NCBI RefSeq assembly: GCF_000005505.3
Contig: NC_016134.3
Location: forward strand, 46,342,650-46,406,649
From: Brachypodium distachyon
Lineage: Eukaryota > Streptophyta > Magnoliopsida > Poales > Poaceae
Direction: 5' to 3'
DNA length: 64,000 nt
A program made the translations under genes and the position numbers. How positions within the stretch are numbered: position 1 is the first letter of the stretch; each line of letters begins with the position of its first letter. Shown piece after piece: positions 43,060 to 52,370 of the stretch. Below the pieces are notes generated by a model. It searched no databases. It saw only the letters and a program-made list of their open reading frames with translations, and had not been told where the DNA came from.

Positions 43060-43548
43060 ATGGCATTCGTCCATCTCGCCGGCCTCGCGCTCCTCCTCCT
43101 CCTCCAAGTAGCCGCCCAAGGTATGCACTTACTTACATATAATGCATGACGATCATCATCTTGATATCATACCACTGCATCCGACTCTAATTAGTTCAAT
43201 TCTTGCACAGGAGGAGCCATGGCCACCGACGTGAGCGGCGAGTACGTGCCGGTGCCGAGAGTGGCGTACCGGAACCTGTCTTCGTCTCTGATGGCGGGGT
43301 CGACGCCGTTCGAGACGTGCAAGGACTGCAAGTGCTGCCAGCCGCCGGCGCCGGGCGTGAGCAGCAATAAGTTCAACACGACTGGACAGACTTGCGTCAA
43401 CACCAAGTGCTGCTACAAGATCAACTGCAACCTCCCGGGAAAGCCATTCGGCACCTGTGCCTTCACCCCAATCAAGTGCGGGTGCTCCTCCGACAACGAC
43501 TGCCCCGCCAAACAGTCTTCATCGCTAAAGCTCCAGGAACTTACTTGA
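43060..43548 (+). CDS. Small secreted 12-cysteine protein (DUF7866-like)
   Basis: Two exons, 43060-43120 and 43211-43548, joined by a GT..AG intron of 90 bp in consistent phase; 132 residues. Residues 1-20 (M-A-F-V-H-L-A-G-L-A-L-L-L-L-L-Q) are a clear signal peptide. The mature chain has Y-V-P-V-P-R-V-A-Y-R-N-L, then twelve cysteines: C-K-D-C-K-C-C, C-V-N-T-K-C-C, N-C, G-T-C-A-F, K-C-G-C and N-D-C. This matches a plant family of small secreted proteins that I recall as DUF7866 (C-N-L-P-G-K-P-F-G-T-C-A-F-T-P is its hallmark); no biochemical role is known to me. It is presumably apoplastic and disulfide-bonded. It sits between copies D and E of the tandem family and is unrelated to them. It looks intact. 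Confidence 0.8.
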
Positions 43549-44145
43549 ATTCCTATCTGATTTAGATCATATATGTTGATTGATTGATTGATTGATCTCA
43601 TCGAATCTGATCGATCAATGTACACAGGCACACAGCTAGCTGCGTACATATGTTGATCGATGCATCTACATACTTTATATGCTGGTAGCTACTAATAATT
43701 GATCCGAAATTTTCGATGCTTTTGCTTGAGGTGTTGATCGTCGATCGCGGCTCTCTTGATGGTTCATTGAACAGACAGCAAATTCATTGAACAGACAAAC
43801 GCTTACTTTCCATGGGCCTGAGGCAAGCCCATGTATCCCCGCTCTATCGGGCCCAATAGTTCGCCCGGCCACTGCGCCTTCCTATTTCTATTTGGTCCTC
43901 TCAAAAGAAAAAAATCTATTTGGTCCAGCGGCGAAAGCGCCTTCTCCCTGTACGTCTTCCCATCGTTTCCGTGTTCCAAGCGAAGCAAGTACGGAAGGTC
44001 GGTGATGGAGACAGCAACTGCCGAAGGAATTGAATCAAGGTAATCCGAACGAATTGGGGTTCATTTCGGATTACATGGAACGTCGGTGGCAATCCTCCTA
44101 GTCCGAGACGGCCTCTAGCTCATGGGCGTGCGGCAGCAAGAGCAA
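43549..44145. other. 3' flank and copy E upstream region
   Basis: A TTGATTGA microrepeat at 43576-43592. GACAGCAAATTCATTGAACA / GACAAACGC duplicated phrase near 43766-43800. The last 60 bp show promoter similarity to the tandem family. Confidence 0.4.
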
Positions 44146-44152
44146 ATAAATA
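44146..44152 (+). promoter_or_regulatory. TATA box, tandem copy E
   Basis: ATAAATA 145 bp before the ATG, followed by CGCACCCAACTCAATTC, as in copy A. Confidence 0.65.
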
Positions 44153-44290
44153 CGCACCCAACTCAATTCATTCCCACAGCCCCATCAAATCGACATCTCT
44201 TCGTTCGTTCCCCGGCGATCAAGAAGCACCTCTCCTCGCCGCGCGAACGCTAGGCTTTTTGCTTTTCACCAATCAACAAGATCAAGATCG

Positions 44291-44941
44291 ATGGCGTTCT
44301 CAGTCGAGCGAGCCATGGCCAAGGCTGCCGCGGCGCTCCTCCCCGCTCTGCTCCCAACCCCTGCTTCGATGATCACGCCGTCGCCGTGCATCATCATCCT
44401 GCCCGCCGCTTCCAACCCCAAGTTTCCCAAGCCCGGCCGCGCCGACGCCGCCGAGAGGTGGGACGCGCACAAGAAACCTGGAGGCAGCCCGGCGTCGTCG
44501 TGCGGCAGCACAAGCTCAGGCCGCGCGGACTCCGTCGAGCGCTGGGACATCAACAAGAAGAGACATAGCCCCATCAGCAGCAGCAGCAGCAGTTCGTCTT
44601 CAACTCAGGCAAGCAGCAGCAAGAACCCCGGCCGGGCGCCGTCGTGCGAGAGGTGGGACAGCAGCAAGAGGCCGCCCAGCCGCGCCAACTCCGCCGAGCG
44701 CTGGGACGCGCACAAGAAGCCCCGAGCAGCAGCACAGGCCGATCAGGAGGAGATCGTCGACAAGGAGGACGCCGACGAGGCAACGTCGAATAAGATGATG
44801 GCGAAGGTGGCGCGCACGCAGCCCGTGTTCTCTGGGCCGAGCTTCGTCGCCTCGCCGGAGCCCGGCATGCTGCCGATGCCGGCCTTCTTCCCTCGCCGCG
44901 CCGGCATGATTCCTCGGCCGGCGTTCGTGCAGGCACAGTAG
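44291..44941 (+). CDS. Tandem RADxxERWD/PNRC-like family, copy E
   Basis: 216 residues, single exon. It is the only copy with four complete ERWD modules: G-R-A-D-A-A-E-R-W-D-A-H-K, G-R-A-D-S-V-E-R-W-D-I-N-K, G-R-A-P-S-C-E-R-W-D-S-S-K and S-R-A-N-S-A-E-R-W-D-A-H-K. The third lines up with the degenerate G-E-R-Y-K-R-P-P of copies A-D, so E probably keeps the ancestral arrangement. The motif is F-S-G-P-S-F-V-A-S-P-E-P-G-M-L-P-M-P and the end is F-V-Q-A-Q. With copy F it forms a second subgroup (Pro in F-F-P-R-R, Gly in P-E-P-G-M, a V-Q-A-Q end, and a different 3' flank). Confidence 0.8.
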   Translation: MAFSVERAMAKAAAALLPALLPTPASMITPSPCIIILPAASNPKFPKPGRADAAERWDAHKKPGGSPASSCGSTSSGRADSVERWDINKKRHSPISSSSSSSSSTQASSSKNPGRAPSCERWDSSKRPPSRANSAERWDAHKKPRAAAQADQEEIVDKEDADEATSNKMMAKVARTQPVFSGPSFVASPEPGMLPMPAFFPRRAGMIPRPAFVQAQ

Positions 44942-46500
44942 TTTGTAATAGGTAGTAGTACGTAGCATTCATAGATATCGAAGTGTGCTTTAATGCTGTC
45001 AAGCCTCAGAAATGTGAGCCTACGTTGTGTTCTGAACTTCAGAGAACAATTGTACAGGGAATCAGGGACTGGAGTTCAGGAGTTGTATCTCGCCTTTTTA
45101 ATTACAGAGTCTGTGATATGGTGAGGCTGTAAAAGATGGATGTTTGTCTCCAAAGCAGAAAAATATATATGTGAAAATTATTCTGAATTACTTGCGCAGA
45201 TTCTTGATGAACAATTTGTACCTCACATACCTTTGACTTCTAAGAGTAACATTCAAGATTCTTGACCTTAACGTACACTTACAAGTCAGTACGTACTGAT
45301 ACACATACTATCTTCCTCACTGCCTCACTGGAGCATTACAACCAACACATAAGCATTTAAGAGGCGTCATAAATTTAAATGCATATTTTGCCTGGATTCA
45401 AGTTTTCATAACATGAATTCTTGATTTCACAACATTTATGTGTGATAGAAATCCATGGAAACCAAGAAACCCATTGAAAGACATTTTTTAACATATGAAG
45501 TTCTTGTTTTCACCAAACCATCAATTTATAATCTAAAAACGTGCATGGACAATTTATGGTCCGTTTCATCAATTCGGAGTGTAGAGGAAAAAGAAGAAGA
45601 GAAGAACAAGAGGAGAAACACACGGACAAAGATGCAGATCATTTGGTCAGCACAAATCATGCATTTAGCATTATTAGTTGTCACATTTTTCATTACTTAA
45701 TGCACACTTCTTTCAAATGGTGCCATTTCTTCATTTAGAATCTAGCTTTTTTTTTCCGACTTTTATCAATTCAGTGGCACATGAAAGGTGCCATGATTTA
45801 TTTTCGCAGATAAGTAAATCATTTATACATTTTTCACAATAAGTTGATCAGCACGCTTTGATGCTAATTAACCACCCCAAGCATCTAAAATAACTGCGCC
45901 CTACACAATCACCTGGAAATGTATCTTTTTTCTTTTCTTTGAAGATACCTGAAAACTTCTGATCTCTGACCGACATATTTCCCCTGCAATTACTGTGCAA
46001 TCACGCTCTTGTCTTGATTCCTTGGCAAAGAAACTGTACGATGGCACACGAGCAACTGAAACGGCAGAAAAAATCTTCAGTGAAGAAAAGTGCACTAAAA
46101 CTGGGAGACAGTAGGCATCGCCTGAAACTTTCCGTTCCAGAAAAATTCTTCAGTGAAACGTCCCAAGCTGTCGCCTCGCGTCGCATGCCATTGTCGGCCA
46201 CTATTCATCGATGGAATGCCATTGATTCTTGCTTCTCAAGTCAAACCGAGACCGAGAGGAGCACAGGCTGCTGCTTCTGATGCCGCAATTTGCCAGCCCC
46301 GCGCGCGCGGCCGTCGGACGGATTCGGACTTCGGAGGTTACCAAATTTACTCCTAGTCTCCTAGTAGTGATTACTTGCATTACCTGATTCCGAAATGGAG
46401 CACATAGCGGAGTTGCGCTTGCGGCAGGCAGATGAACGCAGCCAGCCCTTCCTCTCCGAGTACGCCTCGGCCTCTCGTGCGGGCCGAGAGCGGCCAACAA
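44942..46500. other. Copy E 3' flank and intergenic
   Basis: 44942-45130 shares TTTGTAATAGGTAG, TGCTGTCAAGC and CAGAGTCTGT with the copy F 3' flank. The rest is AT-rich without a recognisable gene. AGAAAAAATCTTCAGTGAAG and AGAAAAATTCTTCAGTGAAA near 46066 and 46139 form a small repeat. Confidence 0.4.
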
Positions 46501-46507
46501 ATAAATA
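46501..46507 (+). promoter_or_regulatory. TATA box, tandem copy F
   Basis: ATAAATA 123 bp before the ATG, preceded by GAGCGGCCAACAA, a phrase also found in the relic promoter near 47720. Confidence 0.65.
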
Positions 46508-46623
46508 TGGACCAACATAGTTCCTGCAGCCCCATCAAATCCATCATCTGTTCGATCGTTCCCCGGCGGCCACCGTCTGGCTCATCCCCGCGCGCTTGCA
46601 TCCACCAAGAAGATCTTCGATCA

Positions 46624-47271
46624 ATGGCGTCGGTTGAACGAGCCATGGCCAAGGCTGCCGCCGCGCTTCTCCCCGGCCTGCTCCAAACCCCTCCTCCGAT
46701 GAGCACGCCGGCGCCGTGCATCATCATCCTGCCGGCGGCTTCCAACCCCAAGTTTCCTAAGCCCGGCCGCGCCGACGCCGTCGAGAGGTGGGACGCGCAC
46801 AAGAACGACGGGAAGAAGCCCGGCAGCCCGGCATCGTCTTCGTGCGGCAGCACGAGCACAGGCCGCGCGGACTCCGTCGAGCGCTGGGACATCAACAAGA
46901 AGAAGAAGCCCATCACGAGCAGCACGTCATCTTCTTCGTCGTCCTCCTCATCTATTCGGGACGACAGCAACAAGAGGCCGCCCAGCCGCGCGTCGTCCGC
47001 CGACCTCTGGGACGCGCACAAGAAGCCACGGGCAGCAGCACAGCCTGACGGCGAGCAGGAGGAGCAGAAGAAGACGATCGTCGTCGACAAGGAGGCGCCA
47101 AAGGACAAGACAACGTTGAAGAAGATGATTCCGACGGAAGCGCGCTCGGATCCCGTGTTCTCTGGGCCAAGCTTCGTCGCCTCGCCGGAGCCGGGCATGC
47201 TGCCTATGCCGGCCTTCTTCCCTCGCCGCGCCGGCGTTCTTCCCTTGCCGGCGTTCGTGCAGGCACAGTAG
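46624..47271 (+). CDS. Tandem RADxxERWD/PNRC-like family, copy F
   Basis: 215 residues, single exon; the start M-A-S-V-E-R-A-M follows a short leader. Two intact modules (G-R-A-D-A-V-E-R-W-D-A-H-K and G-R-A-D-S-V-E-R-W-D-I-N-K), a long Ser tract, D-D-S-N-K-R-P-P in place of the third, and a fourth in which the Arg is Leu (S-S-A-D-L-W-D-A-H-K). The linker is Lys/Glu-rich (E-E-Q-K-K-T-I-V-V-D-K). The motif is F-S-G-P-S-F-V-A-S-P-E-P-G-M-L-P-M-P and the end is F-V-Q-A-Q, as in copy E. Intact; probably expressed. Confidence 0.8.
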   Translation: MASVERAMAKAAAALLPGLLQTPPPMSTPAPCIIILPAASNPKFPKPGRADAVERWDAHKNDGKKPGSPASSSCGSTSTGRADSVERWDINKKKKPITSSTSSSSSSSSSIRDDSNKRPPSRASSADLWDAHKKPRAAAQPDGEQEEQKKTIVVDKEAPKDKTTLKKMIPTEARSDPVFSGPSFVASPEPGMLPMPAFFPRRAGVLPLPAFVQAQ

Positions 47272-47639
47272 GTAGCCGCTTGATCGCTTGCACTCAACAA
47301 CCTATCTGGTTTGTAATAGGTAGCAGGATCGAACTGTTCTTGGCTAGATGCTGTCAAGCTTCAGAACTGTATGTTGGTTGTGTTCTGAATGTCTGAACAG
47401 GGGATTGGATAGAAGTTGTATCTCCCCTCTTTTTAGTTGCAGAGTCTGTAATCTGGTTTCGATAACATGATACTCCTATTTGTTCTCGTGTTTGGCATTT
47501 GTAAAGTTAACTAGCACTTGTTCTCTGTAGAGTGTAGGGTAATGCAAAGTTTTTGCCAGAGGGGAAAAAGCTCATTACGTACTGAAATCTGGAACGATCT
47601 CTCATTTCAAGAAGTTTCGGATGGGCGATCGAGCGGGCT

Positions 47640-47755
47640 AGTCCGAATGGGCTCCGATTTGGGGACGCTGCAACCGCGTTCTCCGAGGCCGCGACGGCGT
47701 CTCATGCCTGCGGAGCGGCCAACAAATAATGCAGCCCAAACTCAATTCTCACTGA
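47640..47755 (+). repeat. Promoter-only relic of the tandem family
   Basis: AATGGGCTCCGATTTGGGGACG, TTCTCCGAGGCCGCGACGGCG, TCTCATGCCTGCGGAGCGGC and CCCAAACTCAATTC follow the same order as the promoters of copies C, D and F. The TATA box is decayed to AACAAATAATG, and no coding part follows. Confidence 0.6.
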
Positions 47756-49012
47756 AGGCATATCCGGCAGAGGAGACAATCACAATAGCTGTTGCGCAAA
47801 TGCTGACTCACTAGAGCTAGAGCTCTGACGGAGGCAGCAGGGAGGTGCAGCCAGAGCAGGAGCCACGAAGTGGTGTTCTGGAGGAAGAACCAGATGGCTA
47901 ACTGGGTCAAAAATGGGATGCTGCACACGGACATTTATGGTAGCAAGACAGGCCAAGAATATGTTGTTCCCTAGCAACATATGGGCATGGCCTATCCCTA
48001 ACAATGATTCCAGCATACAACAAGCATTTCTGAAGACTATAAGGATGAAATTTCCTTGCAGAGGAAACTCACTGCAGGGCTTTACAAAGTGGACAAACGA
48101 AAATTCTAGAATGAATAAGGAAGCATCTTCTGTTCACTATATGAGATGGGAGTGAGCTAATGATAGAGCCAATTTGGGTCGTATAAGCATTGAAAGTATA
48201 CAATCTCTGCTGCTTAGTATATATCTAACTTTTGTCAAAAATATTCAGGGGGTCAAAATAAAAATAAACAGTGCAAAAGGCAATTGAAAATGTAAGCTTA
48301 ACCAAATCACTTGGAGCACATTACATAGGTTGATCAAGTACAATAACATCGACAATTGATTGTCACAAAGACCATTCCAGAATTAATCTAGAGTGCAACT
48401 CACAAACCAAGCTCACAAGCTGCAGTGCAGAGGCAAAACAACATAAAACATGGCAACACATCAGTTCAAAGTACCAAGCAAACTACTGAAACCAGACCAA
48501 ATATGGAATAGATGGGAAAGGATGATCTTGTCAATCCGCAGCACAGATCGCAGATGTAAGGATGAGAATCATGTCAATGGACCATTTTGGCTGCCCTCCA
48601 TCGCTGCATAGGAAGTAAATTGAAACAAAGCGCTGCATCAGTATCGCAGCATGCACGCAAGTGTAGATTCGTTAATGAGTAATGACTCAAAGAAAGCACA
48701 ACACATGCTGACAGGAGCAACAAAACTAGCAAAGAAGTTGCTGAACAGAATTTAAGTGGAACCGAATAATTTGTGTCAAACCCAAAGGCCAATGATATTC
48801 AGTTGAGAGTTGAGACACCTAGATTCCGCTAATCTAGAAACCCTATTTTTTTCACAGATGCAAAACAAAAGAGTACTATAATCAAGGTTACCAACTTAAG
48901 GAAGCCTGCATAAAAGTTTCATAAACTTTATCGCCCCCTAATATTCAGTTTTTGTTTTGCTAAAAACATTAGGACTGTGCACACAGATTCAGCAGTAATA
49001 TAGCATATTTAG
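47756..49012. other. Intergenic, no supported gene
   Basis: Includes a putative 3' untranslated region of the F-box gene. A short minus-strand frame at 48574-48792 has a hydrophobic stretch but no supporting signals. Confidence 0.4.
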
Positions 49013-50709
49013 CTAATAACTAGGATATATACACAAATTTAGCACTAGCAGCTGGGCTTTAGATTTCGGCAAAAGTTGGATAAAGAATGATACCCTCGTT
49101 GGCTCGTTGAACATAGGAGCATGCCAATTATGCATGTAAAACATATACTCACCAGAGCTGAGATCCAAAGTGAATTCCACAGAAGAATGTGCCCCCAAGA
49201 TGTTGCGTACTTTAGCACGTAGATCGTTCCTTGACGGGATCCCACGTGGCAGAAGACTCACTGATAATGTTTTAAGCATTGGGGCACTTCTGCTTATCAG
49301 TCTCAAGAACTCAAAATCATGATTGCCGAATTCGAAACCACTTATTTCCACTTCTTCCAGAGCAGGCAAGGAGATTTCTTGGGTTCTCCAGCCCGTAAGA
49401 GGCTCGCAAGGACAATTTGGTTCGCATGCTCTTTCCACCTAAGATAAATAAATAAATAAATAGATAAATAAACAAATGTTAATTACTGCACAATGTTTCA
49501 TTGAGATACATAAGCAGAAGGGAACAGAGAATTACCCTTGGTCTCCATATAACGACCTTAAGCCTCTTCACATCAGTACGAATCGGTCGCATCCCAAGGA
49601 TAAGTGACACAAATGCTCCAAAAGCATGCCCCGTTGTTCTAAGACATATCTCCAAAACAGAGAATTCAGTGACCATGTGTTTCTGTATCTCCTGCACAAG
49701 GCTGGCTGCTTCCGGGAAAATATATCTCGAGGCCTGTAAAATAATGTGGCATGACATACATCATTCATAAAAATTCAATTTAGTGAGCAATCTAGTAAAT
49801 TGAGGAGGAGGATGATAGGAGACATACATTGCAGGCCTGAATTGTCAGCGAAGGGGGCTGTCCCTCGCCCGGTGCCTTCAGCAACGTCACTTTCTCCAGG
49901 TTCCAGAGACCAAACCCATTAGTCCCCCGTGCATATAGGCAGCTCCACGAGAGCTTCTCCACATTTGGTACCGAGACAGAGATGTTTGCGTTTTCAAAGG
50001 CAAACATGGCCACGAACAATACCTTGAGCTCGGGGGCATCGATATCTATAAGTTCTCCCCACGCCGTCGTCACGGCCACGATGAGCTCCAGCAGCGACGT
50101 CGAGTGGACCCTCAGGTCGTCGCCGAGCACAATGGTGGGCGCCCAGATAGTGAACGACCGCAGGCGCTGGCAGCGGCGGAGGAAGGCTTCGGCGTCGGTG
50201 ACATTGCTGCCTGTGAGAGATAGTGTTTTGAGCGCAGAGAAGTGCTCTTCACCATCAGTCGGCTCAAGGGTTATGAAGCTGTCAAAGTGTACCACGATGG
50301 ACTTTGCACGGTGGAAGCATGGCAAGTTAATTTCGGCGCAGACTCTTGCTAGGCTTGATGGCACTGTGAAGATGAACTCCTCCGGCTCAAGCCGTGCCGC
50401 GGCACGCAACAGCGAGTTGAGATGGCCGGCAGTGTTGGCGATGTCCCCTGGCTGCTCCGGGATGCGGATTTCGAGAAGGGAGACATTGGGGGAGAAGCGG
50501 CTAAGCACTTCTTCGAGCAATTCAAATGGGATGTCATGGAAGACGAGCTTGCGGAGGCCGGTCCAGAGGCTGCGCCACCGGCGGGAGAGGAGGCTGGTGC
50601 CTGCGGCTGTGGCAGCACAACCCAGGCATGCAAGAACCACGAGGAGTAAGTCATCAGGAAGGGTGCTTATGCGGTCGGCATCTGCCCCCAGCTCTGGCAT
50701 GAACTCCAT
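49013..50709 (-). CDS. F-box/FBD/LRR-repeat protein
   Basis: Three exons on the minus strand, 50709-49828, 49733-49536 and 49438-49013, all phase 0 with GT..AG introns; 501 residues. The F-box is at about 13-50 (R-I-S-T-L-P-D-D-L-L, then S-L-L-S-R-R-W-R-S-L-W), the typical grass form. Leu-rich repeats cover the middle (F-S-A-L-K-T-L-S-L, V-P-N-V-E-K-L-S-W). Exon 3 carries an FBD-like domain (L-P-A-L-E-E-V-E-I-S-G-F, then R-S-A-P-M-L-K-T-L-S-V-S). The protein should act as a substrate adaptor of an SCF ubiquitin ligase; the target is unknown. The gene appears intact, though the third-exon tail after M-F-Y-M-H-N-W is atypical. Confidence 0.85.
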
Positions 50710-51349
50710 CCAATGGCCTATTTGATCTGCAGGATTTCAAAACACAATAATAGAAAAAGCATAAAAATTGAATGTCATGTCATATTGAATCATGCAGGAA
50801 TTCAAAACACATAAATTTGTAATATAAACAATTTGATTGTACATGAACTTACTTGAAGAATTATATATATGCTAGCCATAGTTTCCATAGAAACAAAGAA
50901 AATTTTCCTTTCGAATTGCATGGGAAGTAGTTCCTAAGAAAAATACCTATGGCTTCAAATCTACAAATAATATGAGTAGTATAGGAAAAAAAATCCTTAG
51001 GAACAGAATCCTCCAAACTGGCTAATTCGGGTTGTACGATTTCTAGAGGTTTTTACATGAATACAAACCTTAAGAATTTTTTACTATGTGTAGCATTTGT
51101 TTCACAGGAACAAAGATGCTAGATTCCTAAGTATTATGCCCAAATTGACCTAATCCCTCTTAGCATTAGATGAGACTTCATGGAAAACTCCTAAGGATTG
51201 AAGTGTGCATGACATCTCAATTCTCTACTTTTCATATTCATATGGTTTCAAAGTCCTATAAATCGAATAAGTCCTAAATGTTGCAAATTCCTACCAATCA
51301 ATGCAAAGAGAACGAACTCTATTCGAACCAAGCAATCCCCTCCTCGACT
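50710..51349. other. Intergenic, AT-rich
   Basis: 5' flank of the F-box gene. No recognisable element. Confidence 0.4.
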
Positions 51350-52370
51350 TGTTAATAATTACTTTAGAAAGAAAATGTTGATGAGCGACAAATTAGGAGG
51401 ACTCAGACTTTTGTTTGGAGACTTCTTCAAAATGGAGCAGGTAGAATTTCTAAACAAATCTCTAAAACCTACATCAGATGTGGTGGATTAGAAGATGAAA
51501 TTCATTTATTCCTCGTTTGTCCTTTTGCCAAAGCAGCTTCACTCCTCCACTCTTGATATTATAGATGCTTTCTCTCAATGCGGTCATCACCATGCTTGTA
51601 TTCAGAACATCTTTATCTTGCTTGGTGCATTTGGAAGTCCTAGAATAACCATGTCTTTAACAAAAAACTTTCCTCTCCCTTTCAAATATTTCCAAATGCT
51701 AGAAGTTTTTTGGCAGGTTTCAAGCTTGAACAGGATGCAGGTACTGACTCCAATCTTAGAGATGACTCCAAACCAGGACAGAATGAAGGAATCTCCCTAA
51801 TCTCCACATCCCAGATCACTCATTTGCAGGGATTCAACATCTATTCTGATGCAGCTTGGAAGGATCCAAAAAATGAAGATGGAGTTGCTCCTGCAGGTAT
51901 TGACTCTCTAGGTCCTGATCTCAAATGGAAGGCACAAATTCAAGCAATCTCTTGCCTTGTTTCTTCTCTTTTGTAGGCTGAAGCATTAGGTGCTCTGCTA
52001 GCTACTGAAATCCTATCTCACCTCAATCAACAGGAAGCTAAGAAGATTACTGACAACCAAAACCTGGCTTTGGCTTGTCAACATTCATATGTTCAGAACT
52101 CCCCAGGTCACTGGTGCATAAGGAATTGACTCATTCAAAACACTGAAGACCACTCAAGACTTAATACTAAGGTTGTTTTGACTCCTAGAGACAATAACAC
52201 CTTAGCTCATGACCTTGCCAGAAAAGCTAGAATGGACAATATCAGCTATCCCAAGGTCTCTTGTAGTAATAGCACTCACAGGATGTCAAGTTGCTCGTTG
52301 GGGCAAATATGTAATCTTTCTACCCTTGACAAGTTCAGGCTTACATCTGTACTCTGTTGTTAATGAATAA
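51350..52370 (+). mobile_element. Decayed L1-type LINE 3' end with RNase H
   Basis: In broken frames, the sequence first gives zinc-knuckle-linker-like text (D-K-L-G-G-L-R-L, then D-E-I-H-L-F-L-V-C-P-F-A-K-A). It then gives a plant RNase H-like domain: Y-S-D-A-A-W, A-E-A-L-G-A-L-L-A, T-D-N-Q-N-L-A and N-T-L-A-H-D-L-A-R-K-A, which carry the acidic and His positions of the RVT_3 fold. Stops and frameshifts interrupt it. Unlike the RTE element at 22936, this lineage carries RNase H, so it is a separate LINE family. The reverse transcriptase is not present. Confidence 0.7.

Noticed and set aside
46432..46623. In-frame N-terminal extension of copy F
   Set aside because: It includes the TATA box; the conserved M-A-S-V-E-R start is downstream.
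48574..48792. Possible 72-residue secreted protein on the minus strand
   Set aside because: Hydrophobic stretch but no homology, TATA box or codon signal; it sits in the 3' flank of the F-box gene.
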